Source: Bryobacterales bacterium (GTDB lineage: Bacteria > Acidobacteriota > Terriglobia > Bryobacterales > Bryobacteraceae). Taken from it: DNA of 11,055 bases. Of the stretch, positions 1-6,955 are shown piece by piece. The notes below the pieces were generated by a model, which was not told the DNA's origin, made no database searches, and saw nothing but the letters and a program-made list of their open reading frames with translations. Numbering within the stretch: the stretch's first letter is position 1; the number at the start of each line of letters is the position of its first letter. The position numbers and the translations under genes are program-made. The stretch spans positions 1 to 11,055 of the forward strand of contig JAUZEU010000618.1 of NCBI GenBank assembly GCA_030838885.1, in the 5' to 3' direction.

Positions 1-129
1 GCGAAGCGAGGTTTCGGCTAATGCTTCGAGCGCGGGCAAATAGTCTGAGTTGGTCCCGATAGCGTTGCGGAAGAGACGCGTGGCGTCCTCGTAACGTGCA
101 TTCTCCAGGCAGAACAATCCATAATTATA

Positions 130-921
130 CTAGGGCCCAGGCTGCCCTTGATACGCTTGGGTCAGTGCGGTGAAAAGTATCTCGGCCTCGGCGCGGCGTC
201 CGGCCCGGGCTGCTTCCGGCGCCTCCTTCGTGCGCGTCTCCAGAGTTCCGGCGAGATCGCGCTCCCCCGGAGTTCTGGCACACCTGATCATCCCGTCGAG
301 TGCAGAAGTGTATTCGTGGTCCTGTTTGCCAACATGGCCAAAGCTCTCAGAAGCAAGGCGGCAGCTCTCGGCTTTTTCGAACATAATGCCGCGGGCGAGC
401 CAAAGGGCCGGCGTGGCCTGTGCCCAGGCGGCATTCACGTGTTTGGGCTGCGGCAGAACGCACGGGAATGCGGCCAGGTCGTGTGCGTTTCCTTCATCGG
501 TTTGCAAATGCAGATTGCGTTGTCCGTGGAATTCCAGCATCGGGCCGTCGTCCGTGTTTACCGCGATGCCTGCGGAAAACGAGGCGAGGTCGGCACCCTG
601 CATGACATAAAGCGTGGACAGGATCTCTGCGTCCGTAACGCCTGCGGCGCGCATGTCCGCCGCAGCCGCGGGACCGGGCTCGTGCGCCACGCTGTCTGCC
701 CCATGGTCTCGGTTAAAGCCCGTGATAAGCATGTCTCCTTCGTTGAGCTGCCACAGTATGGCGGAGGGGAACACCTCGATGAACGCTCGAAGGAAACTGC
801 GCAGATCGTCCGATTCCATGTTGTACAGATGGAACCACTGCGCGAGAACGCCTCCGGGGTTCAGGCGTGACCGCGCTATTGCAAAGAAGTTTCGGGTAAA
901 CAGAGCATTCATGCCTGCCAT
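130..921 (-). pseudogene. Pseudogene segment: C-terminal catalytic half and TPR region
   Basis: The first residues, MAGMNALFTRNFF, continue SEPSNP[W] directly in the same frame. This is the usual sequence after the active-site motif in fused spermidine synthase-like proteins. LNPGGVLAQWFHLYNM follows, then LRAFIEVFP, the late Rossmann strands. From about residue 160 the sequence becomes Ala/Glu-rich and helical (AEAEILFTALTQAYQ), consistent with TPR helices. The frame is closed by TAG at 130-132 but stays open and TPR-like beyond it to base 1 (YNYGLFCLENARYEDATRLF). Even if the ATG at 919-921 were used, the product would lack the cofactor-binding half and could not form the enzyme fold. Confidence 0.83.
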
Positions 922-1875
922 TCATGGGTTTGAAGGCTCGGAGATGATGGCGTCGTAGCGCGTGCCGGTCAGGGCAAGATGATTGCGCCCATCGTTAAGT
1001 ATCAGGTGCGTGCGTGGGTCGCTGAGCGGTCGCCCGTTCACGCCATCGAACAGATGAGAGGCTTCGGCTACTTCCGGCGAGACCTCAACGACATCGAGGC
1101 GCTCCACCGGCCAGGTAAGCGCCGAACCCGCCGTCACGCCGCTTGCGAGGCCAATCACGCAGACGTGCCGCGGGCTTGCGATCAGACGCATCGGCAGATG
1201 TGCGAGGAGTTTTTCGGTCAGCAAATCCCCGCCCGAGTCAGTGGCATCGACTTTTCCGTCAATGGCAAGGGCCAGAGAGTGGTTGACACGGCGCACGGTC
1301 ACAGCGCCTGCCGTTCCTTCGCGGAAAAAAATCATTTCGCCTTTGTGAGGTTCCTCAGCCGCCGCGGCGACGTAGTTAGGCGCATATTTGTATCCGCCGG
1401 CGGTTAGCGCAGCTAAATCCCAGCGGGGAAACAGAAATGCAGCCGAGATCATATCGAATGCCGAAATGGCCGCCAGGCGAAGGCGGGTGTTCGCTGCCGC
1501 AAAAGTGGCGACACCCGCATTGACCGCGGCGGCCAGATAGATTGTCCGCTCGGTTCCGGCATGAGGTATCAGCAGCCACCCCGCCATGAGTGCGCCCGCG
1601 ATGCAGCCAAGTGTATTGAGGCTGTACAACGCCCCCACCCCATTTGGACCGCGTATCCGCATGGCGAGAGGGAGTGCCATCCCGGCTGCGGCAGAGAGCG
1701 GCAAGAGAGTTCCTGCAAGCAGGGCCGCCTCAAAGAATCCGGTTCCCGACAAGCTGTCGCCGTGGTGGCGAAACTGAGGCGCCATCATCGCGTCCGCGAT
1801 CCGACACAACTTTCGCAACTGGCTCGCCGCTTCGCAGACTGGCGCGGCTCTGTTTCTCCTGGCAATCTCATTCAC
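922..1875 (-). pseudogene. Pseudogene segment: second membrane block and start of spermidine synthase-like domain
   Basis: Residues are counted in this 317-codon stretch. Residues 45-150 hold hydrophobic segments (FFEAALLAGTLLPLSAAAGM, then a GALYSLNTLG motif typical of the second membrane repeat). Residues 184-230 resemble the small beta domain of spermidine synthases (FFREGTAGAVTV, LAIDGKVDATDSGGD). The Rossmann nucleotide-binding loop is VIGLASGVTAGSAL (240-253), followed by the acidic strand end VEVSPEV (263-269) and NDGRNHL (294-300). It stops at SEPSNP, where the family has SEPSNPW: the Trp codon TGG is TGA at 922-924. The apparent GTG start at 1873-1875 lies inside the gene; the same frame is open further upstream (SHAGDAAI). 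Confidence 0.85.
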
Positions 1876-1885
1876 GATCGCAGCG

Positions 1886-2608
1886 TCACCCGCGTGGCTC
1901 GCCGACTGCCGTCAGGCCTGTGACGACGCAGGCAAGCAGCAGCGAAACGGTCAGAGCTGTGGGCCCCAACAGAAGATCCGCGATCCGGCCTGCGGCAACC
2001 TCATAGATCATGGCGCTCCAACCGCTCAGGATCACAGCGATGAAGAGAAGAGACATCCGCGTCGACACTCGCGGTGCATCGGTTCCGGTCACCGCCGGAG
2101 CCTGCAGGCTGCGCGCGATCCACAACGCCGTCCCGCCGGCCGCAGCGTCCAGCAGACTCGCACTTGTCAGGGTATTACGAAAGCCCATGTGGGGCAGCAG
2201 GATAAACCCGGCCAGCAATGCGCCCGCTGCGGCTCCCAGCGTGTTCCATGCGTAGATGAGGGTGGCGGGCCTGCCCCCGCTTTCCGCGCTGAACCACGAG
2301 GCGAGCCAGGGCAGAGTCGCACCCATGGAAACGGTGGCCGGCAGCAGAATCAGAGCTGTCAGCAGGCCTTTCACCAGTGCTATTGCCGTAGTGTCCAGGC
2401 CATAGGACCCGTACATCGGAGCGATCAGATTCGTGGCAAGATCAATCCACCAGGGTACGGAAACGGCGTACAGAGCGACCCAGATCTCAGCTAAACCAAA
2501 GAACATAACGCTGCACGAGCTGTTGCGAAACGTCGCTTTCGCGCCCAGCGCAGCGCCCAGGGTCAGGCCGCCCAGAAACACGCTGGTCACGGTGCTGAGG
2601 GAAAGCAA
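1886..2608 (-). pseudogene. Pseudogene segment: N-terminal multi-spanning membrane part
   Basis: This open stretch of about 240 codons carries most of the membrane half. Hydrophobic segments include the glycine-rich VFLGGLTLGAALGAK near the start, LLTALILLPATVSMGATLPWL in the middle, and ILSGWSAMIYEVAAGR near the end. The last is a second copy of the GLIYE-type motif, as expected because the membrane part of this family is an internal duplication. The first codon is TTG, preceded in frame by FGNT, so it is an artefact of the frameshift and not a real start. It ends in VGEPRG then TGA at 1886-1888. The following segment picks up in a different frame with SHAGDAAIVNEI, so the junction is a frameshift and not a gene end. 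Confidence 0.82.
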
Positions 2609-2746
2609 AGTGTTGCCGAAGAAACCGCGAAGCTACGAACCCACACCGTTCATAGATCAGGCCCGCCATTCGGGAATGGCATACAGGGCACACACGACTT
2701 TCGCTCTCGAAGCAGCAGTCACAGTATCAAGCCTGGCGCAAACCAT

Positions 2747-3117
2747 CTCTGCGGCACGGCAGGGTGTGGACGGGAGGGGAACTCACATGTTACATCGCCG
2801 CGGAGCCTGGCTCAAGCGCGGCTGCATTCGGTTTGCGTCGCTGCGACGTTTGTGGGGTGATTCAACAGCCGCTGCTGCAGCTGGAAATCATCACAGGGCC
2901 GCCCGCCGCAGATCCTCCCATAGGACGAAGGGGACTGATGGAATGTTTTTCAGAAGATGTCCGCGAATGAATTCGCGTAGCTTGCAGAACGCGTCGGGAA
3001 GAAGCCGTCCAGGTTACTGATCGCCTGAAAGGTACAGCAGGCCGTCGATCCTGGCGCGCCGCATTCCATGCGCCCGGAAAGAACCGGGGATCGGACTGCG
3101 CTGCCAAGGGCAACCCG
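2747..3117. other. 371-bp stretch without a supported gene
   Basis: This lies between the stop of the VWFA gene and the inferred start of the pseudogene. Short open frames exist on both strands, but none shows a recognisable motif, a good ribosome binding site or protein-like composition over its full length. A short minus-strand frame at about 2890-3013, ending in IPSVPFVLWEDLRRAAL, looks mildly protein-like but is closed upstream by TAA at 3014-3016. It could be an old gene remnant. I see no tRNA, no terminator with a T-run and no repeat. Confidence 0.5.
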
Positions 3118-4071
3118 CTATGGATTGAAGTAGCCGCTTTTTGCACTCACGCGCAGGGAGCGGATTCCGGGTACATCCACGCTGATACGCACCTTCCTCC
3201 ATTTCCCTGAAACAACCTCATCATGCGGCTTGAATCCGATCAGATACTGATCCTTCATGGCCAATGAAATCGCGTGCGCCATGCTCTGAACTTCGCCTTC
3301 AGTTCTAACGTCGAACTTCAGGCCACCCGTGAGCGTCGCGAGCCTCTCCATAAAATGCGCTCCTGCGACCTCATCCCTCGCCCGAAGCCGCTCGTGAACC
3401 CCGATGCAATAAATCTGCGTATCGGCCTCCAGCGCCGCCGAAACGAGGTCAGACTCCATCAGCCGGCTCCGGTTATCGCCTCCATCCGAGATAACCAACA
3501 GCACCTTTCGAAAGCCTTTGCCCTCGCGCCCGTGGCGGAGTGCAAGACCGATGGCGTCGAACAGGGCGGTATTGCCTTGCGCTGTTGAGAACAGCAGACT
3601 TTCGCCTAGCGATTCCACATCCCGCGTGAAGCCCACGCGCAACTCCGGCGTTTTATCGAAGGTAACCAGGTATCCGGCGTCCTCCGGGCTCAGCGTATCG
3701 ATGACGGCCCGTGCCGCGGCCAGGGCGAACGGAAGCTTGCGGTGCATGCTGGTACTCAGATCGAGCACCACTCCCATCGCAACAGGCGCATCTACACGGC
3801 CGAAGGAAACGATGTCGCGCGGCTTCGATCCGTCACTCACCCGAAAGTGCTCGGGCTTGAGATCGGAAATGGTCTTTCCGTAGCGGTCTGTCACCGTAAC
3901 AGGAACAAGGACCAGATTCGCGTCAGTCGAGAACGATGTCAGCCCCGCGGATTCCGGCTTTTGAAGAGGCTGGCCTGCAACGAGCGAAGCGCAACATGCA
4001 GCGAACACCAGCTTTCTGAGACACAAGGTTGCGTCTGACTTGAATTTCCACGTCGGCATAGAACGAAGCAT
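3118..4071 (-). CDS. VWFA-related protein of the acidobacterial type, predicted exported
   Basis: The 317-residue protein has a basic N-terminus followed by a hydrophobic stretch (LVFAACCASLVAG, about 21-33), consistent with a signal peptide. It would act outside the cytoplasmic membrane. Residues 51-95 (LVPVTVTDRYGKTISDL, HFRVSDG) are the beta-rich lead-in typical of VWFA-related proteins of Acidobacteria. The von Willebrand A domain spans about 97-280 with an intact metal-ion site: D104-x-S106-x-S108 (DLSTS), T168 (GNTALFDAI) and D196 (ISDGGD). The end, KSGYFNP, is a common C-terminus of this family. The role of these proteins is unknown; metal-dependent protein binding is likely. The start ATG at 4069-4071 has a weak AGG site; the ATG at codon 5 is an alternative. 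Separated by 120 bp from the response regulator gene upstream, so it may have its own promoter. Confidence 0.92.
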   Translation of the reverse strand: MLRSMPTWKFKSDATLCLRKLVFAACCASLVAGQPLQKPESAGLTSFSTDANLVLVPVTVTDRYGKTISDLKPEHFRVSDGSKPRDIVSFGRVDAPVAMGVVLDLSTSMHRKLPFALAAARAVIDTLSPEDAGYLVTFDKTPELRVGFTRDVESLGESLLFSTAQGNTALFDAIGLALRHGREGKGFRKVLLVISDGGDNRSRLMESDLVSAALEADTQIYCIGVHERLRARDEVAGAHFMERLATLTGGLKFDVRTEGEVQSMAHAISLAMKDQYLIGFKPHDEVVSGKWRKVRISVDVPGIRSLRVSAKSGYFNP

Positions 4072-4072
4072 T

Positions 4073-4086
4073 ACCTGATTTCAGGT
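4073..4086 (-). promoter_or_regulatory. Inverted repeat covering the ribosome binding site of the VWFA gene
   Basis: On the coding strand the 14 bases ACCTGAAATCAGGT are a perfect inverted repeat ending one base before the ATG. In RNA this can form a five-pair stem with a four-base AAAU loop, and the only Shine-Dalgarno-like AGG lies in the stem. It could dampen translation, or act as a small operator at the DNA level. The stem is short, so either role is inference. Confidence 0.35.
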
Positions 4087-4191
4087 TGTGCCCCGTGCTA
4101 TGTAGTGCGCAAGCAACTAACAGCGATCCGCTCCGCTCTGTAGCCCTGTTCTGTACTGCTTCGGCGAAGGGCGTGAGAGGCAACGGCTACC

Positions 4192-4827
4192 TCACTCGAT
4201 CAGCCCTTTTCTCATCGCGAATTTTACAAGTTCACCCAGACTCCGCAGAGCCAGCTTTTTCATGATCCGCCCGCGATGCGCATCCACCGTATAAACGCTG
4301 ATGTCGAGTGCGGTCGCGATCTCCTTCGCCACCTTGCCCTCTGCCAGAAGCTGCAGCACCTGCCTCTCTCGCGCGGTGAGAGTATCGAAGGGATCGGATG
4401 TCTGCTGATATTCATCCAGCAAAGGCCCTGAAATCTCAGGGCTAAGAAAGCCGTCGCCGTTTGCTACCGCACGCACCGCGCGCAGAAGATCCTCATCAAT
4501 CGATTCTTTGAGCAGATAGCCCTTGGCGCCAGCGCGCAGTGATTCCCTGACATAAACAGGGTCCTTGTGCATGCTGAGGATGAGCACCGGGCAGCCGGGA
4601 CACACTTCTCCGATCTGTCGCGCGGCTTCAACGCCGTTCAGATCCGGCATAGCGACGTCCATTACGACAATACTGGGCTTCAGTTCCCTTGCGAGACGCA
4701 CCGCATCGCGCCCCAGCCCTGCCTCCGCAATGATTTCCATATCGGGTTCCTGGCTGAGAATCAGCCTGAAGCCCTTCCGCACCATAGCGTGATCATCCGC
4801 CAGGATAATGCGAATTTTCCGTGACAT
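4192..4827 (-). CDS. NarL/LuxR-type two-component response regulator
   Basis: The 211-residue protein has the usual two-domain layout and length. The receiver domain (about 5-120) has the acidic pair D11/D12, phospho-acceptor D57 (VVMDVAMPD), S85 at the switch position and K107 (GYLLKES). The C-terminal LuxR-type helix-turn-helix (about 146-207) begins LTARERQVLQLLAEG and includes KEIATALDISVYTVDAH. It should be phosphorylated by the kinase encoded just upstream and then bind DNA as a dimer to control transcription. Its start ATG at 4825-4827 lies inside the end of the kinase gene (35-nt overlap) with a strong GAGGGAGG site, so the pair is co-transcribed. The target genes are not given by the sequence; the DAB/carbonic anhydrase genes next door are the obvious candidates. 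Confidence 0.95.
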   Translation of the reverse strand: MSRKIRIILADDHAMVRKGFRLILSQEPDMEIIAEAGLGRDAVRLARELKPSIVVMDVAMPDLNGVEAARQIGEVCPGCPVLILSMHKDPVYVRESLRAGAKGYLLKESIDEDLLRAVRAVANGDGFLSPEISGPLLDEYQQTSDPFDTLTARERQVLQLLAEGKVAKEIATALDISVYTVDAHRGRIMKKLALRSLGELVKFAMRKGLIE

Positions 4828-6160
4828 CTGCCTCCCTCTTGGCCTGTATCTCTGCCCTGATTGTCACACCCTTGCCTGGTGATGAGGAGACTGTCAAAGT
4901 TCCATCAGCTGCGCGCGAGCGAGCCCGCATGCCAACAAGCCCCAGACCCGTTCCCGTTTTCACATCGGGAAGCCCTCTGCCATTGTCGGACACAGTAAGT
5001 GAGAGTGTCTGGCCACTTCGCTCCAGTTCCATCCGAACCAATGTTGCATTGGCATGCCTGGCCACATTGGTAAGGGCTTCCTGCGCTATGCGAAACAACT
5101 GTGTTTCCGTCTCCCCATCACTTCGCTGCACACCGGAGGAGACATACTCGACCTTGATGCCGGTACGTTGCGAAAAGCTTTCTGCCAGCCATCCGAGGCT
5201 CGTGTCCAGACCGAAATCGTCCAGTATGCTCGGGCGCAGCAACTGTGAAAGTTCGCGTGCGTTTCCGATTGCTGCCTTAATGGTCACCAGTGCGTCTTCC
5301 ATGCGCGAGTGATCGTAGTGCCGGGCGTTGTACATGAAGACAAGGCTTGCCTCTATGGCACTCAGTGTCTGGCCAAATTCATCGTGAAGTTCCCGCGAAA
5401 ACCGCCGTGCAGTCTCTTCCTGATCTGCCATCGTTCGTGAAGAAAGATGGTCGAGTTCGGATCTTTGCCACTGTAGCTGCTTGTACATCCGGCTTACGAT
5501 TTGTACAGTAAGCACGGCACCAGCCAGAGCGGTTACCAGCGCAGCACCGAGCAGGAAGAGTGACGACCTCACCCTTTCGCCTGCGCCCTGAGCCTGCTGC
5601 TTCTCGGCTGCCGCAGCAGCATCGAAGTTTACCGAGGCCAGTTTGCCCAGCGAACTAATCAGCGCCTCATGGTTATGAAAGAAAGCCACCGGCGGTTGGC
5701 CCCCGGAACGTATAACGGCGCGCCCTTCCCTCACAAAAGCGTCCACTGCGGATCTCACGTCGCTCCAGTACTCAGGGCGCCTGGACGATAGCCCGGCATC
5801 AAGAGTGCTTCGGATGGTCACCTCCAGGCTGTCCAGCTTCCGAAGAGCGGCGGCACGGTTCCCCGCGCTCTGGTCCGCGGCCAGCGAGTAGAAAATAGCG
5901 CTGAGGCTGTCCTGTTCCTGTTGGATGTCTTCGATCAGCCGCAGCGTTGCTCTCTGCTCTTCCACCAAATGGCTGGCGGTAGCCTCAGTGGAGCGGATGG
6001 CGTCGATCCCCACCCAAACTGAGGCACCCAGCAGGAGAATCAGCAGCGCAAACCCCGCGATCAATACAGTTAGGAAGCGAACGGCAGCTGAATCTTCGTT
6101 TTTGCGCACTCCGATACCCAACGTCATCTTACTCGGGCGCATGCGTCGGTTCGAAGGCAA
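4793..6160 (-). CDS. Membrane sensor histidine kinase (HisKA_3 / NarX-like class)
   Basis: From the first possible start the protein has 455 residues. TM1 is about 28-51 and TM2 about 200-222. Between them lies a roughly 145-residue, mostly helical extracytoplasmic region without cysteines, resembling a four-helix-bundle sensor. The HisKA_3 dimerisation domain carries phospho-acceptor H259 (FSRELHDEFGQ). The ATPase domain shows the N-box around E361-N365 (AQEALTNVARHA), D392-x-G394-x-G396 and GTGLGLVGM (403-411). It would autophosphorylate and pass phosphate to the downstream regulator. The first start codon is TTG at 6158-6160 with no clear binding site; ATG at 6140-6142 (codon 7) or 6125-6127 (codon 12) is as likely and changes only the cytoplasmic tip. 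It follows the carbonic anhydrase by 9 nt (or slightly more), implying one transcript. The signal sensed is unknown. Confidence 0.93.
   Translation of the reverse strand: MPSNRRMRPSKMTLGIGVRKNEDSAAVRFLTVLIAGFALLILLLGASVWVGIDAIRSTEATASHLVEEQRATLRLIEDIQQEQDSLSAIFYSLAADQSAGNRAAALRKLDSLEVTIRSTLDAGLSSRRPEYWSDVRSAVDAFVREGRAVIRSGGQPPVAFFHNHEALISSLGKLASVNFDAAAAAEKQQAQGAGERVRSSLFLLGAALVTALAGAVLTVQIVSRMYKQLQWQRSELDHLSSRTMADQEETARRFSRELHDEFGQTLSAIEASLVFMYNARHYDHSRMEDALVTIKAAIGNARELSQLLRPSILDDFGLDTSLGWLAESFSQRTGIKVEYVSSGVQRSDGETETQLFRIAQEALTNVARHANATLVRMELERSGQTLSLTVSDNGRGLPDVKTGTGLGLVGMRARSRAADGTLTVSSSPGKGVTIRAEIQAKREADVTENSHYPGG
4831..4838 (-). promoter_or_regulatory. Ribosome binding site of the response regulator
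   Basis: The coding strand reads GAGGGAGG, then CAG, then ATG. This strong purine-rich site lies within the kinase coding region and supports the ATG at 4825-4827 as the true start, despite the 35-nt overlap. Confidence 0.7.
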
Positions 6161-6169
6161 CAGAAAGCT

Positions 6170-6844
6170 TCAGGCCGCTTTCTTTTCGCGGCTGACTCGC
6201 GGTCGCGGCCCGGCTGGCGGAACAGAATCCATGAGCGGAGCGAACTGACCCGATTCCGGATCATATGCGGAGACGTGTCCCGATGAAATGTTGTAGTACA
6301 GCCCGTACAACTGCAGTTCGTTACGAGCCAGCGCAACGGCGACGCAGGGGTGAGTCTTTACGCTTTCCAGCTGAGCAATTACATTCTCCTGAATCAGCAA
6401 CTGCAGCTGCTCATGTTCCGGCACGTCCTTGTGATATTCGCAAACGATGCGCCTCGCGCACTCCGCCTGCCGCAGCCACCGGTCCACCAGCGGCAGGTGC
6501 CGTACCGATTCCGGATGCAGAACGCCCTTCATGGCGCCGCAGTCGGAATGGCCGCAGATGATGAGACTCTTCACTTTCAGCACTGAGACGGCATACTCGA
6601 TTGTAGCCAGGGTACCGCTCCCGTCTTCCGCGCGGAAAGGGGGGATTATATTTCCGGCGTTCCGATATACAAAGAGGTCTCCGGGCCCGCACTGCGTGAA
6701 TAACTCAGGCACCACCCGGGAATCCGAGCAGGTGATCAGCAGCGCCTCCGGTGCTTGCTGCGACGCCAGTTCCTGAAATGTCCTCTCATACTTCGGGAAC
6801 ACGTTCCGCTGAAACCGTCTGATGCCGTTCAGTATCTTTAGCAT
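6170..6844 (-). CDS. Beta-class carbonic anhydrase
   Basis: The 224-residue protein interconverts CO2 and bicarbonate in the cytoplasm, as expected for the family. All zinc-site residues are present: C39 and D41 with R43 in TCSDSRVVPE, then H99 and C102 in CGHSDCGAMKG. The family stretch LFVYRNAGNIIPP (57-69) is also intact. No signal peptide is seen. Length and the tail YYNISSGHVSAYDPESGQF are typical of the bacterial CynT/Can-like branch. The ATG at 6842-6844 has AAGGAG ten bases upstream. The gene lies 111 bp downstream of the DAB-type cluster and 9 nt upstream of the kinase gene. This suggests it equilibrates the carbon delivered by DAB, or serves carboxylases, under shared control with the two-component system. 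Confidence 0.96.
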   Translation of the reverse strand: MLKILNGIRRFQRNVFPKYERTFQELASQQAPEALLITCSDSRVVPELFTQCGPGDLFVYRNAGNIIPPFRAEDGSGTLATIEYAVSVLKVKSLIICGHSDCGAMKGVLHPESVRHLPLVDRWLRQAECARRIVCEYHKDVPEHEQLQLLIQENVIAQLESVKTHPCVAVALARNELQLYGLYYNISSGHVSAYDPESGQFAPLMDSVPPAGPRPRVSREKKAA

Positions 6845-6854
6845 ATTTAGCTCG

Positions 6855-6860
6855 CTCCTT
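6855..6860 (-). promoter_or_regulatory. Ribosome binding site of the carbonic anhydrase
   Basis: AAGGAG on the coding strand lies ten bases before ATG 6842-6844. It is the best Shine-Dalgarno match near this gene and fixes its start. Confidence 0.7.
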
Positions 6861-6935
6861 CACTACCGTTCAGACTTCAAATTAGCCTCAACAGGAGACA
6901 GACACAACAGCTGTACAGATAATCGCCGGCAATCA

Positions 6936-6951
6936 TAGTGACTTATCACTA
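6936..6951. repeat. Perfect inverted repeat TAGTGA-CTTA-TCACTA
   Basis: Six-base arms with a four-base spacer lie 4 bp beyond the stop codon of the third DAB-cluster gene. There is no T-run after it in the direction of transcription, and the arms hold only two G:C pairs each, so it is a poor intrinsic terminator. It better fits a small operator for a dimeric regulator or a transcript-end structure. The function is inferred only. Confidence 0.4.
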
Positions 6952-6955
6952 AACG

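Larger units (their letters stand above)
1..2746 (-). pseudogene. Degraded fused membrane/spermidine synthase-like protein with TPR tail (partial at left edge)
   Basis: One ancestral gene can be followed across three reading frames. It would start at ATG 2746-2744 (MVCARLDTV..., first hydrophobic stretch VVCALYAI). The frame is lost at 2670-2671, where one base seems missing before MAGLIYE (restoring it gives PGMAGLIYE, the usual opening of the family). It is lost again between 2612 and 2648, before FGNTLLSLSTV, and a third time between about 1886 and 1912. Two in-frame stops follow: TGA at 922-924 and TAG at 130-132. Protein-like sequence continues past each lesion. Family knowledge: the intact protein has an N-terminal polytopic membrane part, a cytosolic aminopropyltransferase-type Rossmann domain and often a TPR tail; substrates of these fused members are mostly unknown. 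Adjacent genes show no such lesions, which argues against sequencing error. The gene continues left of base 1. Confidence 0.87.
6845..6955 (-). promoter_or_regulatory. Possible control region between the DAB cluster and the carbonic anhydrase
   Basis: This is the only gap over 100 bp within the carbon module. It is more AT-rich than the surrounding genes. It contains TAGTGA/TCACTA (6936-6951) and the palindrome CTGTACAG (6911-6918). A weak promoter-like pair can be drawn on the coding strand: TTGTGT, 17 bases, TAATTT. Matches to sigma-70 consensus are poor, so a promoter here is only possible. Without one, the six genes would form a single operon. Confidence 0.3.

Noticed and set aside
130..132. 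TAG recoding
   Set aside because: The VWFA gene ends at TAG in the normal place for its family, so TAG is a working stop here.
148..870. Plus-strand open frame of 240 codons
   Set aside because: It lies opposite the C-terminal part of the spermidine synthase-like pseudogene, has no recognisable motif, and arises from GC-rich codon bias.
922..924. TGA read as Trp by an altered genetic code, or as selenocysteine
   Set aside because: dabA, dabB, the third subunit, carbonic anhydrase, kinase and regulator all end naturally at TGA. No selenocysteine is expected at this Trp site, and other lesions show that the gene is dead.
3014..3202. Minus-strand small frame running from the end of the VWFA gene into the gap, with weakly protein-like sequence beyond its stop
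   Set aside because: Mostly overlaps the VWFA gene in another frame, has no motif, and is closed by TAA at 3014-3016. Too little to call a gene or remnant.
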